Shown: positions 1 to 7,364 of the stretch, piece after piece
How positions within the stretch are numbered: position 1 is the stretch's first letter
How the letters are laid out: each line of letters begins with the position of its first letter
Source: Opitutia bacterium
Lineage (GTDB): Bacteria; Verrucomicrobiota; Verrucomicrobiia; Opitutales; Opitutaceae
Direction: 5' to 3'
NCBI GenBank assembly: GCA_947461205.1
Contig: CANHJG010000049.1
Span: 1-33,818, forward strand
DNA length: 33,818 bases
The notes under the pieces: model-generated
Database searches by the model: none
What the model was told of the DNA's origin: nothing
Seen by the model: the letters and a program-made list of their open reading frames with translations, nothing else
Made by a program: the position numbers and the translations under genes

Positions 1-693
1 GCGATCAACTACGCGGGCAACGCCGAGGCCGCCGCCGAGGCGCTCGCGCTCGTCCGGGCTGCGGGTGGCGACGGTTTCATCGTGCAGGGCGACGTCGCGG
101 TGGCGGCGGATCGCGAGCGGCTCGTGGCCGAGACCATCGAGAAATTCGGCCGCATCGATCTGCTCGTGAACAACGCCGGGGTCGCGCCCAAAGTCCGCGC
201 GGATCTGCTCGACGCGGGCGAGGAGAGCTTCGACCGGCTCTTCGCGATCAATTTGAAGGGGCCGTTTTTCCTCACCCAGCTCGCAGCGAAACAGATGCTC
301 CGGCAGGCGCCGGATGCGGAGGGTTTTCGTGGCCGCATCGTTAACATCACGTCGATTTCCGTCTACACGGCGTCGGTCAACCGCGGCGACTACTGCATGG
401 TCAAGGCCGGGCTGGCGATGATGACGAAGCTCTTTGCCGACCGGCTCGCGCACGACGGGATCAACGTTTACGAGATCCGTCCGGGCGTGATTGCCACGGA
501 TATGACCGGCGGCGTGAAGGAAAAATACGACAAGCTGATTATCCAAGACGAACGCGGCATCACGCCGATCCGCCGCTGGGGCAAGCCCGAGGATATCGGG
601 CGCGCCGTGCGCGCGATCGCCGAGGACCGGTTCCCGTTTTCCACGGGCGCGTGCTTCGACGTGGACGGCGGATTTCACCTCCAGCGGCTCTGA
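1..693 (+). CDS. Short-chain dehydrogenase/reductase (3-oxoacyl-ACP reductase-like), 5' truncated by window
   Basis: The reading frame is open from base 1, so the gene starts before the window; 230 residues are visible. It is a classical SDR, an NAD(P)H-dependent cytosolic oxidoreductase with a Rossmann fold. The TGxxxGIG nucleotide loop lies upstream and is not visible. Seen here are the NYAGNAEAA helix, the GDVAV turn, the LLVNNAG motif, and the catalytic set Ser118, Tyr131 and Lys135 (fragment numbering) in NITS...DYCMVK, with Ser exactly 13 residues before Tyr. The RPGVIATDM segment and the C-terminal [12 protein letters not shown] are also typical of the FabG branch. Many such proteins are sugar or polyol dehydrogenases rather than fatty-acid enzymes, and the motifs cannot decide the substrate. 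A short stem followed by eight Ts lies about 90 bp after the stop. Confidence 0.9.
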   Translation, partial: AINYAGNAEAAAEALALVRAAGGDGFIVQGDVAVAADRERLVAETIEKFGRIDLLVNNAGVAPKVRADLLDAGEESFDRLFAINLKGPFFLTQLAAKQMLRQAPDAEGFRGRIVNITSISVYTASVNRGDYCMVKAGLAMMTKLFADRLAHDGINVYEIRPGVIATDMTGGVKEKYDKLIIQDERGITPIRRWGKPEDIGRAVRAIAEDRFPFSTGACFDVDGGFHLQRL

Positions 694-780
694 TGCGCGG
701 CTCGCCGTGCGCCAGCGGCAGTGGGCGCACGGGTGGGCAGTGGGCCCGCGGTGCGCGCGGCGGCGGTAAAACTTCGCGCC

Positions 781-808
781 TGCGCGTTTCGTGATGCGCA
801 TTTTTTTT
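781..808 (+). terminator. Possible weak rho-independent terminator
   Basis: TGCGC (781-785) pairs with GCGCA (796-800) across a 10-nt loop and is followed immediately by eight Ts. The stem is only 5 bp, so this is a weak candidate. Its place downstream of the dehydrogenase fits termination of that gene. Confidence 0.35.
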
Positions 809-849
809 GCGATCGGGCGCAGCGCGGGGGGAGGTGGGGAGGGAAAACC

Positions 850-1893
850 GGGTCCTGCGGGGCCGGCGGCGTGGGCTTTGCGGTGCAACACCACCCCAGC
901 CCAAAACTGCCCGGCTTCGCGCCGCGGGACGAGCGTCTGCCGCCGCTCGCCCAGGGCGTCGCCGACCCCGTCGAGGGCGGGGCCGATGCGCTGCACGCGT
1001 TGCGGGAAAATGTCGTCGCGGGCCGGTCCGTGGGGTTCGACGATTCCCCGATCCGGGCCGAGGGCGGGCCGCTGCGCACGTCCGGAGGCAAGGCCTCTGG
1101 CTCGGCGCCGTTCTTCCACCCGCTCTCCCGCGTGGAGCGGATCGTGCGCGCGGCGGCCGATTGAGGCCTACGACATGTTGAGGTGGTCGGCGAAAGCCGT
1201 GCTTTCTGGCGGGTTGCGCCGCTCGGCGACGATCGGTCTATTTTCGGTGGACGATGCGGAGGTGGTGGCGTCGAAGACGGCAACTGGTCCGCCGACCAGC
1301 CGCATCGGGCGGCGAGCCACAACTCCGCGGCGATGGTCCGCACGCCGGCCACGCGCGCGTAGTTCCACGCGCGGTTCGAGCCGCAGAAGCATGATGGCGA
1401 GCCCGGGTTCTACCGCAAAAGCAACCCGCCCATGATCGAGCCGAGCGTTTACGATCCGAACGGTCGGACGGAAGCCATCACGTTTCCCGTCGAAGGCCCG
1501 GACTTCGGCATCGACCGCGAGGATCTTTCCGCGGTGAAGCACGTGGAGTATGTCCGCCTCGTGCAGGCATACTGGGTCCAGGCGGGACGGCCCCACGGGG
1601 ACACGTCGCCGGGGCTCCACCACAATGTATCCTGTACGATCTCCGTGCGGCCCGACGAGTGGACGGCGGTGGCGGACTTCGGGTGGGCGCACCGCCAGGC
1701 GTTTACCGGCATCGCGATGCTGCAGGATTGCGGCGACAAGGTCTACCAGCAGGCCCCGCGCGAGGGCGTGGTCACCGCGGCGGATCTCGCGAAGTGGAAC
1801 GCGCTCTCCGACCGGAGCGTTGACGACACGGCGCTGGAGGAATCCGAGGACATCACCGATTTGAAGCTGGTCGTCGCGTGCGCGGGCGGGGGT
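850..1893 (+). pseudogene. Decayed remnant of adenosylcobalamin-dependent (class II) ribonucleotide reductase
   Basis: No intact ORF exists, but collinear pieces of a class II, RTPR-like ribonucleotide reductase can be read. Frame 1 (about 865-1161) gives GGVGFAVQ, then SVGFDDSPIRAEGGPLRTSG and GKASGSAPF, matching the family's FDxSxIRPEGxPLxxxGGxASGP block, and ends at TGA 1162-1164. Frame 2 (1160-1270) continues with DMLRWSAKAVLSGGLRRSA, the VVxGxVRRSA helix. Frame 1 then resumes with GNWSADQPHRAASHNSAAM, hits TAG 1360-1362, and continues to the C-terminal block HNVSCTISVRPDEW and KVYQQAPREGV. The N-terminus and the central catalytic part with the NPCGEI cysteine are missing. The known family would reduce ribonucleotides using vitamin B12; this copy cannot. 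The last part runs in frame into the rhodanese gene, so an automatic gene caller may fuse the two. Confidence 0.82.
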
Positions 1894-1974
1894 GCGAGGG
1901 GGCTGGAGGCCGGCGCCGGGCGAGGGAGGGTCTCACTTGCGAAACGTGCGCCAATTACTACGGTGCGCAGTCGC

Positions 1975-2364
1975 ATGAAAAAACTCGTTACCCTCCTCTC
2001 CTCCCTGTGCCTCGCAGTCGCGGTTTACGCCGGTTCGGGCAAAGTGCCCGCCATCTCGCACGCCGACCTCCAGGCGGCGATTGCCAAGCAGGCCGTGACG
2101 GTCCTCGACGTGAACGGCAGCGACTCTTTCGCCGAAGGCCGCATCCCCGGCGCGATCGATTTCACCGCCAGCGAAAAGAAACTGGCGGCGCTGCTGCCCA
2201 AGGACAAGACGGCCCTCATCGTCGCCTATTGCGGCAACGAGCAGTGCAGTGCCTACCAGGCCGCCGCCAGCGCCGCCGTCGCGCTCGGTTACACGAACGT
2301 GAAGCACTACGCGCCTGGGATCGACGGCTGGACGAAATCCGGCGCGAAAGTGGAGAAGAGCTAA
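1975..2364 (+). CDS. Exported single-domain rhodanese-like protein
   Basis: 129 residues. The first ~20 residues form a signal peptide (MKK, a hydrophobic core LVTLLSSLCLAVAVYA, then G-S-G), which sets the start at 1975 although the frame is open much further upstream through the reductase remnant. One rhodanese domain follows: VTVLDVNGSDSFAEGRIPGA is the CH2A-like region, and the active-site loop is CGNEQCSAY with Cys86 at the persulfide position. A second Cys (91) lies in the same loop. Rhodaneses of this kind carry sulfane sulfur or act in periplasmic sulfur or redox chemistry; the substrate is not evident. No Shine-Dalgarno sequence precedes the ATG. A strong terminator follows 38 bp after the stop, so the gene is probably monocistronic. 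Confidence 0.88.
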   Translation: MKKLVTLLSSLCLAVAVYAGSGKVPAISHADLQAAIAKQAVTVLDVNGSDSFAEGRIPGAIDFTASEKKLAALLPKDKTALIVAYCGNEQCSAYQAAASAAVALGYTNVKHYAPGIDGWTKSGAKVEKS

Positions 2365-2402
2365 GCGCCGGTTTGCGCCCGCTCGTTTCCCCCCAAATCG
2401 GT

Positions 2403-2427
2403 CCGGGCCGCAGGCCCGGGCTTTTTT
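2403..2427 (+). terminator. Rho-independent terminator after the rhodanese gene
   Basis: A perfect 7-bp stem CCGGGCC/GGCCCGG with a GCA loop, then G-C and six Ts (2422-2427). It separates the rhodanese from the rRNA methyltransferase gene. Confidence 0.85.
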
Positions 2428-2466
2428 GCGCTCGCGACGAGGCGGGGGGCGGGCACGTTCGCCGGG

Positions 2467-3483
2467 ATGTTGCTGACCTGCCAATCCGGATTTGAAGCGC
2501 TGCTCGTGCGTGAGCTGGCGGACGCGGGTGCGCCCGTCGTCGAGCAGGGCCCGGGCTGGGTGCGGACCGACGTCACGGTCGCGACCGAGACGCTGGCGTT
2601 TCCCTGGCTGACGTTGCGCGATCCCGTGGAGGTGCGCGGCGAATCGGTCAACGCCCTCGCGTCGCGCGTGGCGGACTATTTTCTCGCGAGCCTGCGCGGG
2701 GAGCGGATCGAGGCGGCATGGCCGAATGTGTGGCTCGGGCCGCCGGAAACCGTCGGCCTCGGCCGGCGCCTCTCGGCGGTGGAGTCGGCGTGCGGTGAGC
2801 TATTGAAGAAAAAGCTTTCGCGTGTGGCTAAGCTCGCGGTGGCGGACGTGCCGCGGGGCGTGAGCACGCAGGCCGCCGGCGCGCGCGGGCTGTGGGTATA
2901 TTTCGTGGATTTCGGCCGCGCGTATGTCGCGCGCGAGGCCTTCGTGCACGGCCAGCGCCGGATGGCCGACGACGAGCTCGCGCCGTCGCGCTCGTATCTG
3001 AAAATCGAGGAGGCCTACATCCTCCTCGGCCGGGAGCCGGGGGAAGGGGAGAGCGTGTGCGACCTCGGCGCGGCGCCCGGCGGCTGGAGCTACAGCGCGG
3101 CGAAACGCGGTGCGCGCGTCGTCGCGATCGACAACGGCCCGCTCAAGGGCGGTGCGCTCGATCATCCGCGGATCGAGCATTTGTGCGAGGACGCGTTCAA
3201 GTTTGCGCCGCGGGCGGGCGATACCTTCGACTGGCTGTTTTGCGATTTGGTCGAGGAGCCGCACCACGTGTTGCAGCACATCGTCACGCCGTGGCTGGCG
3301 CAGGGCTGGTGCCGGCGTTTCGCGATCAATTTCAAGATCGGCCGGGTGGATGCCGGGGCGTTGCTGCGGGAACTGCGCGCGCCGGATTCGCCGTTCGCGA
3401 AACACGCTCCCGGCTTCCGCATCCGCCACCTCTACCACGACCGCGAGGAGTTTACGGTGGTGGGCGAGCTGCCGCTGCGCTGA
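2467..3483 (+). CDS. rlmM: 23S rRNA 2'-O-ribose methyltransferase RlmM-like
   Basis: 338 residues, slightly shorter than Escherichia coli RlmM (about 366), which 2'-O-methylates C2498 of 23S rRNA with S-adenosylmethionine. The N-terminal half (1-170) fits the THUMP-like RNA-binding part, beginning MLLTCQSGFE as in family members. The C-terminal half is an FtsJ-type Rossmann methyltransferase: SAM motif I is CDLGAAPGGWS (198-208). The K-D-K-E catalytic tetrad can be placed at Lys179 (SYLKIEEA), Asp260 (WLFCDLVEEP), Lys290 (INFKIG) and Glu328 (REEFTVVGE). All catalytic residues are present, so it should be active. It is preceded by a terminator and followed 60 bp later by another RNA methyltransferase gene on the same strand. 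Confidence 0.9.
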   Translation: MLLTCQSGFEALLVRELADAGAPVVEQGPGWVRTDVTVATETLAFPWLTLRDPVEVRGESVNALASRVADYFLASLRGERIEAAWPNVWLGPPETVGLGRRLSAVESACGELLKKKLSRVAKLAVADVPRGVSTQAAGARGLWVYFVDFGRAYVAREAFVHGQRRMADDELAPSRSYLKIEEAYILLGREPGEGESVCDLGAAPGGWSYSAAKRGARVVAIDNGPLKGGALDHPRIEHLCEDAFKFAPRAGDTFDWLFCDLVEEPHHVLQHIVTPWLAQGWCRRFAINFKIGRVDAGALLRELRAPDSPFAKHAPGFRIRHLYHDREEFTVVGELPLR

Positions 3484-3543
3484 GCGGGTTCGTGATTTTC
3501 ACTTTTGTTTGGTTTCGGGGCGGCGGGTGGGTCAGGGTGGGGC

Positions 3544-4401
3544 ATGGCTCACAATCCACGGCTTGGTTTTCATCCTTCCCTCGCGGCCCGGGCGGCGGCG
3601 GCGCGCGACGCGGCGAAGGCTGCCCCGGCCAAGCAGCCGGCTGCGGTGGACCGCGTGGAGACCAAGGAGCTGCGGCTCTGCGGGCTCGCGGCGGTGCAGG
3701 CGCGGTTTGCGCGCGATCCGGCTTCGATCCAGCGGCTGTTTTACGAGGCGGCGATGGGTCAGCGCGTGGGTGGGATCTGCAAGGTGCTCGCAGGCGCGAA
3801 AAAAATTTACCGGCAGGTGGAGTCCGCGGAGTTGGAGAAGGTCGCCGGTTCGCTGCACCATGGCGGCGTCGTCGCGGTCGTCGCGCCGCCGGTGTTGCGC
3901 GTGCCGACAGCGGCGGATGTGCGCGAGTGGGCCCGGCGCGGCGAGGCGGTACTGGTGCTGGACCGCATCGGCAACGCGCACAATCTCGGGGCGATCGCGC
4001 GCACAGCGGCGTTTTTCGGCGTGGCGCGGATCGTGATTCCCGACCACGCGAACGCGGCGAAGCCGAGCGAGGCGGCCCACCGTGTGGCGGAAGGCGGGTT
4101 GGAGGTCGTCGAAGTGTGGCAGACGCGCGATCTCGTCGGGTGCGTGCGCGAGCTCGCCGCGGCGGGTTACGATGTGGTCGGCGCCGCGACGCGCAGCGGA
4201 AGGCCCGAGGCGGCGCCCAGCGCGGCGGGCAAACCGCTGGCGCTCGTGCTCGGCAACGAGGAGCACGGGCTCACGCCGGTGGTGGCTTCGTCGTGCACAC
4301 GGCTCGTGACGATTCCGGGCCGCGGTAAGGTGGAGTCGCTCAATGTCTCGGTCGCCGGCGCGGTGCTGATGTGGGAGCTGCTGGGGCGGCGCGCGGGTTA
4401 G
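3544..4401 (+). CDS. SpoU/TrmH-family RNA 2'-O-methyltransferase
   Basis: 285 residues from the ATG at 3544; a purine-rich AGGGTGGGG stretch precedes it and is the only Shine-Dalgarno-like signal nearby. An Ala/Arg-rich N-terminus (1-40) leads into a SpoU substrate-binding domain (about 42-115, ELRLCGLAAVQARF). The SPOUT knot methyltransferase domain follows: motif 1 RIGNAHNLGAIARTAAFFGV (141-160, with the key Asn and Arg153), motif 2 LVLGNEEHGL (234-243) and motif 3 IPGRGKVESLNVSVA (257-271). Members of this family 2'-O-methylate rRNA or tRNA using SAM through a trefoil knot. The domain order resembles E. coli YfiF and RlmB; which nucleotide is modified cannot be told. The stop overlaps the convergent gene's stop by 3 bp. 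Confidence 0.9.
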   Translation: MAHNPRLGFHPSLAARAAAARDAAKAAPAKQPAAVDRVETKELRLCGLAAVQARFARDPASIQRLFYEAAMGQRVGGICKVLAGAKKIYRQVESAELEKVAGSLHHGGVVAVVAPPVLRVPTAADVREWARRGEAVLVLDRIGNAHNLGAIARTAAFFGVARIVIPDHANAAKPSEAAHRVAEGGLEVVEVWQTRDLVGCVRELAAAGYDVVGAATRSGRPEAAPSAAGKPLALVLGNEEHGLTPVVASSCTRLVTIPGRGKVESLNVSVAGAVLMWELLGRRAG

Positions 4402-4904
4402 TCGGTGTTGAGGAAAAACGTTTCCCAGACGAGGCGGGCGGTGAGCAGGGCGATGCCGGCCACGGCGAAGGCGAAGAAATAGGCCGACGCCTGAGTCATG
4501 GGGTGGCTCGTTTTCCACGCAAGGGCGCCCAAGGGAACGTTGACGGCGAGGAGCAGAATCCAGCAGCGGCGCACGCGGCGTTGGTGCGGCGTGCGGTGGC
4601 GCGGATCGATGGTGACTTGGTTGAGGCCGGCGGCTTCGGCGACGTCGAGGTTGGCGCGGAGGATCGCATGCACGTCGTTTTCCCGGGCGGGCGACGGCGG
4701 AGCGGCGCGCAGCGGCTGTCCCGTCGCGGCGGCGCGGTGGAGGTCGTGCACGTCGATGCGGGCGCCGTGAACGCGGACGATGCCGGGATCGGGGAGCGGG
4801 GCCGAGGCGGGCGGCGGCGCGGAGGGCCGCGGGGCGTTGGCCGCGGCAAACGCGCGCGGCTTGAAACCGTAGAGTTTCCGCGGCGGATCCGGTTCGTCGG
4901 GCAT
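4398..4904 (-). CDS. Membrane protein of unknown function, paralogue of the next gene
   Basis: 168 residues starting MPDEPDPPRKLYGF. This start was chosen because the upstream paralogue begins MPDDSTPPRKHYKF. I do not recognise the family. The N-terminal two thirds look soluble: a basic PRKxYxFK segment, a Pro/Ala-rich linker, DPGIV followed by a RIDVHDL segment, and a block reading NDVHAILRANL. The C-terminus has two hydrophobic stretches (about residues 117-133 and 142-161) predicted to cross the membrane with a short loop between them. The paralogue has the same blocks in the same order. The 50-bp gap between the two genes and their shared strand suggest one transcript. The gene converges on, and slightly overlaps, the SpoU methyltransferase gene. 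Confidence 0.72.
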   Translation of the reverse strand: MPDEPDPPRKLYGFKPRAFAAANAPRPSAPPPASAPLPDPGIVRVHGARIDVHDLHRAAATGQPLRAAPPSPARENDVHAILRANLDVAEAAGLNQVTIDPRHRTPHQRRVRRCWILLLAVNVPLGALAWKTSHPMTQASAYFFAFAVAGIALLTARLVWETFFLNTD

Positions 4905-4954
4905 GGCAGGGCGGTTGGGCAGGGGGCGGGCCGCAAGAAACGGCGCACGCCCGG

Positions 4955-5452
4955 TCAGTAGTCGTCCAGCACGAACCACATGATCCACGTCGTCGCGCAG
5001 CTGAAGAGCACCATGCCGCCCAAGGCGAACAGGGTGCCGACGACGTTGAAGCCGGAGAGGCCGGCGAGCACGGCGAAGACGAGGTTGCCGGCGACCAGGG
5101 TGACGATGTAGTCGCGCTTGCGGCGGCCGCGGGGCTTCGGGGCGGGAGACCTATCGTTGAGGCCGGCGGCGTCAGCGCGGCTGAGGTTTTCCCGGAGCAG
5201 GGCGTGGACCTCGTTGGGGCGCGTGGTGGACGCCGTGGTCGGCGGCACGGCGAGTGACGCGGCCGGCGTCACGAAGGAAGCGCGGACGAGATCGCGGACG
5301 TCGATGCGCACCTTGGTGGTCGGAACAATGCCCGGATCGGGCTTGGGCTGGGCCGCGGTGAGCGACAGATCGGTGGGCACGTCGTTGATACTGGCGAATT
5401 CCGCGGTCTTGAATTTGTAGTGCTTGCGGGGAGGCGTGGAATCGTCGGGCAT
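4955..5452 (-). CDS. Membrane protein of unknown function, tandem paralogue
   Basis: 165 residues from MPDDSTPPRK; the frame is open further upstream but similarity to its neighbour starts here. Shared blocks with the neighbouring copy are PPRKHYKFK, DPGIV, VRIDVRDL, NEVHALLRENLSRADAAGLN and a basic PRGRRKRD segment before the first membrane helix. Two C-terminal hydrophobic helices follow (about 115-131 and 137-160), ending in FVLDDY. The short acidic or aromatic tails of the two copies differ. No enzyme motif is visible. One reading is a soluble N-terminal region anchored by a C-terminal helical hairpin. It is divergent from the ECF sigma gene across a 255-bp gap in which I could not identify a convincing promoter. 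Confidence 0.72.
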   Translation of the reverse strand: MPDDSTPPRKHYKFKTAEFASINDVPTDLSLTAAQPKPDPGIVPTTKVRIDVRDLVRASFVTPAASLAVPPTTASTTRPNEVHALLRENLSRADAAGLNDRSPAPKPRGRRKRDYIVTLVAGNLVFAVLAGLSGFNVVGTLFALGGMVLFSCATTWIMWFVLDDY

Positions 5453-5707
5453 GGCGAGAAAGGGGGCGGCGGATGGGCGCCCCGGAAGGTTCGCGGGTTT
5501 TAGCTTTTGTCCAGAGAGCGGGCGGCGCAGTGTCCGCGTCAATCCAATCCTGCACCTCTCGCCGCCCCATGTTCGCCTCCTCTGACGTTTCCGCAATCGG
5601 TACGACCGGCGGGTGCAACCGTCGGCGGTGCGTCGGCAAGCCGGGCGAGGTGCTCCGGTCGCGGTTGAGAGGAACGGCGCGGCGCAAAACCGGTCCTTTC
5701 GTTCCCT

Positions 5708-6310
5708 GTGGCTGACACCGAATCCATTGCCCGGGCCGTCGCCGCCGACGACGAATACGCGGAGCGGGTGCGCCGGGCGCAGGCGGGCGACGAGGCCGCG
5801 TTCGGCGAGGTGGTGCGGGGCCACTACGAGGCGGTGTTTCGGCGGGTGGTCGGGATCGTGCGGAACGAGCACGATGCGCGCGACGTCTGTCAGGAGATCT
5901 GGGTGACGGTGTGGCGCAGGCTGAAAGACTACCGCGGCGACGCGAAATTTTCCACGTGGCTCTATGCGGTGGCGACGAGGCGCGCGATCGATCATCAGCG
6001 GAAACAACGGCGCTGGTTCACCCGGTTTCTGCCATTTCGGACGAACGAGCGGACGGGCGAGACGATCGAGCCCGCGGCGACGGGGTCGGAGCCGGGCGAG
6101 GCGCTCGAAGGTGCGGAGCGGTCGGCGCGTTTCGAGCGTGCCATCGCGGCCTTGCCGGCGAAGCATCGGGCCGTGCTGATCATGCGCGAAGTCGACGGTC
6201 TTGCCTACGAAGAGATCGCCCAACAACTGAATTGTCGGCCCGGCACCGTCATGTCGCGGCTGTTTAATGCGCGTCGTCTGCTGGTGAAAAAACTCGGAGA
6301 ACTCCCATGA
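5708..6310 (+). CDS. RNA polymerase ECF-type sigma-70 factor
   Basis: 200 residues with a GTG start (5708). Region 2 spans about 25-97: FGEVVRGHYEAVFRRVVGIV, then the conserved ARDVCQEIWVTVW and FSTWLYAVATRRAIDHQRK, covering core binding and -10 recognition. A charged linker of about 45 residues is followed by region 4 (about 140-197): ALPAKHRAVLIMREVDGLAY, EEIAQQLNCRPGTVMSRL and FNARRLL, the -35 helix-turn-helix. The TGA overlaps the ATG of the next gene (ATGA at 6307-6310), so the two are translationally coupled. A zinc-motif membrane protein two genes downstream is the likely anti-sigma factor. The signal that activates it is unknown. No Shine-Dalgarno sequence is visible; the GTG is preceded by TTCCCT. 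Confidence 0.93.
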   Translation: MADTESIARAVAADDEYAERVRRAQAGDEAAFGEVVRGHYEAVFRRVVGIVRNEHDARDVCQEIWVTVWRRLKDYRGDAKFSTWLYAVATRRAIDHQRKQRRWFTRFLPFRTNERTGETIEPAATGSEPGEALEGAERSARFERAIAALPAKHRAVLIMREVDGLAYEEIAQQLNCRPGTVMSRLFNARRLLVKKLGELP

Positions 6311-6762
6311 AATCGATCCTGTTGAAAGTCGTTGCTCTCGCCGTCGTGCTGGCGGGCGGGTGCGTGGTGGCGGGCGCGGCCGACGGCGGCCCCGGGTCCG
6401 TGCGCGCGATATTGGTGTTGGCGTCGAACCAGCGCGGCGAATCTGACGCGCGGCTCTCGGCCTACGAGCCGACGCTGCGCCGGATTTTGCGGTTCGAGAG
6501 TTACACGCTCGCGGGTGAAGGCACGGCCTCGTTAGCGGGAGCCGGGAAAGCTACGGTGAAATTGGGGCGCGGGCAAACGCTGGGGCTCGATGCGGAGAAA
6601 TCCGACGGCAAGGGCGTGCGCCTGAAGGTGAATTGGCAGGACGGCGGGCGCTCACTCATGAACACGGGGCTGGTGCTGCGCCCGGGCGTACCGGCGGTGC
6701 TCGGCGGGCCCGCCCACGGCAAGGGCGGCGAGGTGTGGGCGGTGATTTTGGTGGCGGATTAA
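6307..6762 (+). CDS. Exported protein of unknown function coupled to the ECF sigma gene
   Basis: 151 residues. A signal peptide is evident (MKSILLKVVALAVVLAGGCVVAGA, cleavage likely before ADGG). The mature part is predicted to be beta-rich, with blocks reading VRAILVLASN, YEPTLRRILRFESY, LGRGQTLGLDAE, VRLKVNWQDGG and NTGLVLRPGVPAVLGGP. I have an impression of similar small exported proteins beside sigma factors in Verrucomicrobiota and Planctomycetes, but I cannot name a domain with confidence. A Cys in GGCVV gives only a weak lipobox. The ATG overlaps the sigma factor stop and is preceded by ACTCCC. A role as an extracytoplasmic partner in the sigma pathway is inference from position alone. 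Confidence 0.78.
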   Translation: MKSILLKVVALAVVLAGGCVVAGAADGGPGSVRAILVLASNQRGESDARLSAYEPTLRRILRFESYTLAGEGTASLAGAGKATVKLGRGQTLGLDAEKSDGKGVRLKVNWQDGGRSLMNTGLVLRPGVPAVLGGPAHGKGGEVWAVILVAD

Positions 6763-6779
6763 CCGTTGGTTCGCAACGG
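6763..6779 (+). repeat. Small hairpin immediately after a stop codon
   Basis: CCGTTG and CAACGG are perfect 6-bp arms around a 5-nt loop, starting on the base after the TAA of the exported protein gene. No T-run follows, so it may be a weak terminator, an RNA-processing hairpin, or chance. Confidence 0.4.
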
Positions 6780-6864
6780 AATGCGGGTTATTCTCCATCG
6801 GGGCGAAGAAAAGTGAATAAACGCGGGGCGAGGTTCGTCCGAAGGAGCGAACCCACTCAAAATC

Positions 6865-7320
6865 ATGAAGACCACCTCAGTCCTCGCTTCTGTGTTCGCC
6901 GCCGTGAGCGGCTTGGCCAGCCTCGCCGCCCCTGCCCGGGCCGGAACTGATTTTCACCTCAACATCGGAATCGGATCCCGGCCCGGTCCCGTGATCGTCG
7001 CCCCGCGCGGCGCGCCGGTCGTCGGGGTGCCCGCGTCGCCGGATTATGGTTACGGCTACGGTTACGGCCGGCCGGCGCCGGTTTACCGGGATGCCTGCCC
7101 GCCGCCCGCCCCGCGCGGGTATTGGACGGAAGTGCCCGTGAAGGTGTGGGTGCCGGCCGAATGGATCGTCACCCGGGGCCATCACGGTCGTGACGTCCGC
7201 ACGCTGCGGCCCGGCTACTTCACCTACCGGACCGACCGCGTCTGGGTTGCCGACGCGGGCCGGCCGGGCGATTTCGGTCACGGGCACACTGGTTTTGGCT
7301 ACGGTCGTGGCCGGGGTTGA
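6865..7320 (+). CDS. Exported Gly/Tyr/Pro-rich small protein
   Basis: 151 residues. A signal peptide (MKTTSVLASVFAAVSGLASLAAPARA) is followed by a mature protein with FHLNIGIGSRPGPVIV, a YGYGYGYGRPAPVY low-complexity stretch, then a segment rich in aromatic residues and valine (WTEVPVKVWVPAEW, YFTYRTDRVWV) and a Gly/His/Tyr-rich tail. This is the composition of a small cell-envelope protein rather than an enzyme, and no catalytic motif is visible. It lies between the sigma-coupled exported protein and the anti-sigma-like gene on the same strand, with gaps of 102 and 44 bp, so it may belong to the same regulon or operon. A purine stretch GAAGGAG lies about 20 bp upstream of the ATG, too far for an ideal ribosome binding site. 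Confidence 0.75.
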   Translation: MKTTSVLASVFAAVSGLASLAAPARAGTDFHLNIGIGSRPGPVIVAPRGAPVVGVPASPDYGYGYGYGRPAPVYRDACPPPAPRGYWTEVPVKVWVPAEWIVTRGHHGRDVRTLRPGYFTYRTDRVWVADAGRPGDFGHGHTGFGYGRGRG

Positions 7321-7364
7321 AGCAGAGCACCCGTATCCGTTGAATCGAGTCACGGTTTGAGATC

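Noticed and set aside
1432-1974. Treating 1432-2364 as one protein with an N-terminal domain fused to rhodanese
   Set aside because: The N-terminal part is the tail of a broken ribonucleotide reductase, and the rhodanese has its own signal peptide at 1975, which would be internal in a fusion.
2892-4328. A 478-codon ORF overlapping the two RNA methyltransferase genes in another frame
   Set aside because: It is an Arg/Gly/Ala-rich shadow frame spanning the intergenic gap, while both methyltransferases show full motif sets in their own frames.
5453-5707. Possible promoter or small gene between the membrane-protein pair and the sigma gene
   Set aside because: No recognisable -35/-10 pair, ECF-type GGAAC promoter or conserved small ORF could be defended by eye.
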